Shown here: positions 63,740 through 64,000 of the stretch, in pieces
Layout of the letters: each line of letters begins with the position of its first letter
How positions within the stretch are numbered: position 1 is the first letter of the stretch
DNA from: Virgibacillus dokdonensis
GTDB taxonomy: Bacteria > Bacillota > Bacilli > Bacillales > Amphibacillaceae
Direction: 5' to 3'
DNA length: 64,000 nucleotides
Assembly (NCBI RefSeq): GCF_900166595.1
Contig: NZ_LT745763.1
Span: 3,161,333 to 3,225,332, forward strand
Position numbers and translations under genes: made by a program
The notes under the pieces: model-generated
What the model was told of the DNA's origin: nothing
Seen by the model: the letters and a program-made list of their open reading frames with translations, nothing else
Database searches by the model: none

Positions 63740-64000
63740 CTGTTTTCACCTATCCATTTCTTTTCTATATTTTCAGTTATTAATTTGTTATATACAACTA
63801 CTATAATCCTACTTAAAAAGTATACCATAGTTCGTCAAATACAAATGACCTAATGACAACGCTGAGGCTGTTATTAGGTCTATAAGCATAAAACAGCCCA
63901 CACCTATTACCTAGAAAGGGGATATTTTATGCTTACATTCACTTGTCTTTTAGAATATTACCACCTAGATGTCCTAAGATTATTGTGTGTATTTTTACGC
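63740..64000. other. Right edge, hairpin but no gene
   Basis: It contains the LCP gene promoter region and, at about 63847-63880, arms GACCTAAT and ATTAGGTC that could form a hairpin. No gene is supported before the window ends. Confidence 0.4.

Noticed and set aside
1..64000. tRNA and rRNA genes
   Set aside because: I saw no cloverleaf-like or rRNA-like sequence; a tRNAscan run would be needed to exclude weak cases.

Overview
The window looks like chromosomal DNA of a low-GC Gram-positive Bacillaceae bacterium (Oceanobacillus/Virgibacillus type). The reasons are AGGAGG-type ribosome binding sites, a MurR/NagZ/NamZ cell-wall recycling locus, CitS/CitT/CitM, zinc-independent RpsN with Zur operators, a TagU-like LCP protein and a diadenylate-cyclase relic. 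Assignments rest on reading the sequence and on family knowledge; no search was run.

Layout. 1-2 kb: an intact IS4-family element (243-1643) with a 9-bp target duplication. 2-10.5 kb: a decaying peptidoglycan amino-sugar salvage region (serine-hydrolase pseudogene, GNAT, kinase relic, MurR, NamZ with one nonsense codon, NagZ, GH20 hexosaminidase). 10.9-12.8 kb: CRISPR array 1. 13.2-17.8 kb: a mannose-family PTS operon with a ceramidase-like amidohydrolase and a SIS protein; its EIIA is frameshifted. 18.1-19.8 kb: relic of an XRE-pair + CRISPR-leader module with a single leftover repeat. 20.6-22 kb: GlcD-type oxidase. 22.5-23.9 kb: CRISPR array 2, ending in a perfect palindrome. 24-28 kb: asparaginase plus tripartite tricarboxylate transporter. 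28.3-30.2 kb: intact XRE pair, CRISPR leader and array 3. 30.4-31.3 kb: gene debris. 31.5-35.5 kb: citMTS. 35.8-38.6 kb: lipoprotein / lipase-like protein / helical protein cassette. 38.8-45.6 kb: a zinc-limitation locus (rpsN2, cobW, two Zur boxes) torn apart by a group II intron remnant, ISL3 and IS1182, followed by Tn3 and DisA_N fragments. 46.4-59.1 kb: a complete RiPP gene cluster. 59.4-63.7 kb: small membrane protein, coiled-coil protein, broken amino-acid permease, LCP protein.

The most novel system is the RiPP cluster. Three precursor peptides share a leader (LxLYAEELPxxxxYxG/S) but have three very different Cys/Ser/Thr-rich cores. The enzymes next to them are a YcaO cyclodehydratase, two E1-like/ocin-ThiF-like partners (one fused to a SagB-like dehydrogenase half), a second SagB-like half, a split LanB pair (glutamylation + elimination), a PqqD-M50 protease, an ABC exporter and a CPBP protein. 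Only one SpaB_C protein is present and no second one that could be a [4+2] pyridine synthase. The gene content therefore points to linear azole/dehydroamino-acid peptides (goadsporin-like logic) rather than classical macrocyclic thiopeptides.

The second theme is CRISPR. Three type I-C-like arrays and one collapsed array lie within 20 kb with no cas genes. All four have a conserved leader of about 170 nt containing a hairpin. Each full array has its own repeat loop variant, and two of the four leaders follow a duplicated XRE regulator with a GATAA-N5-TTATC operator.
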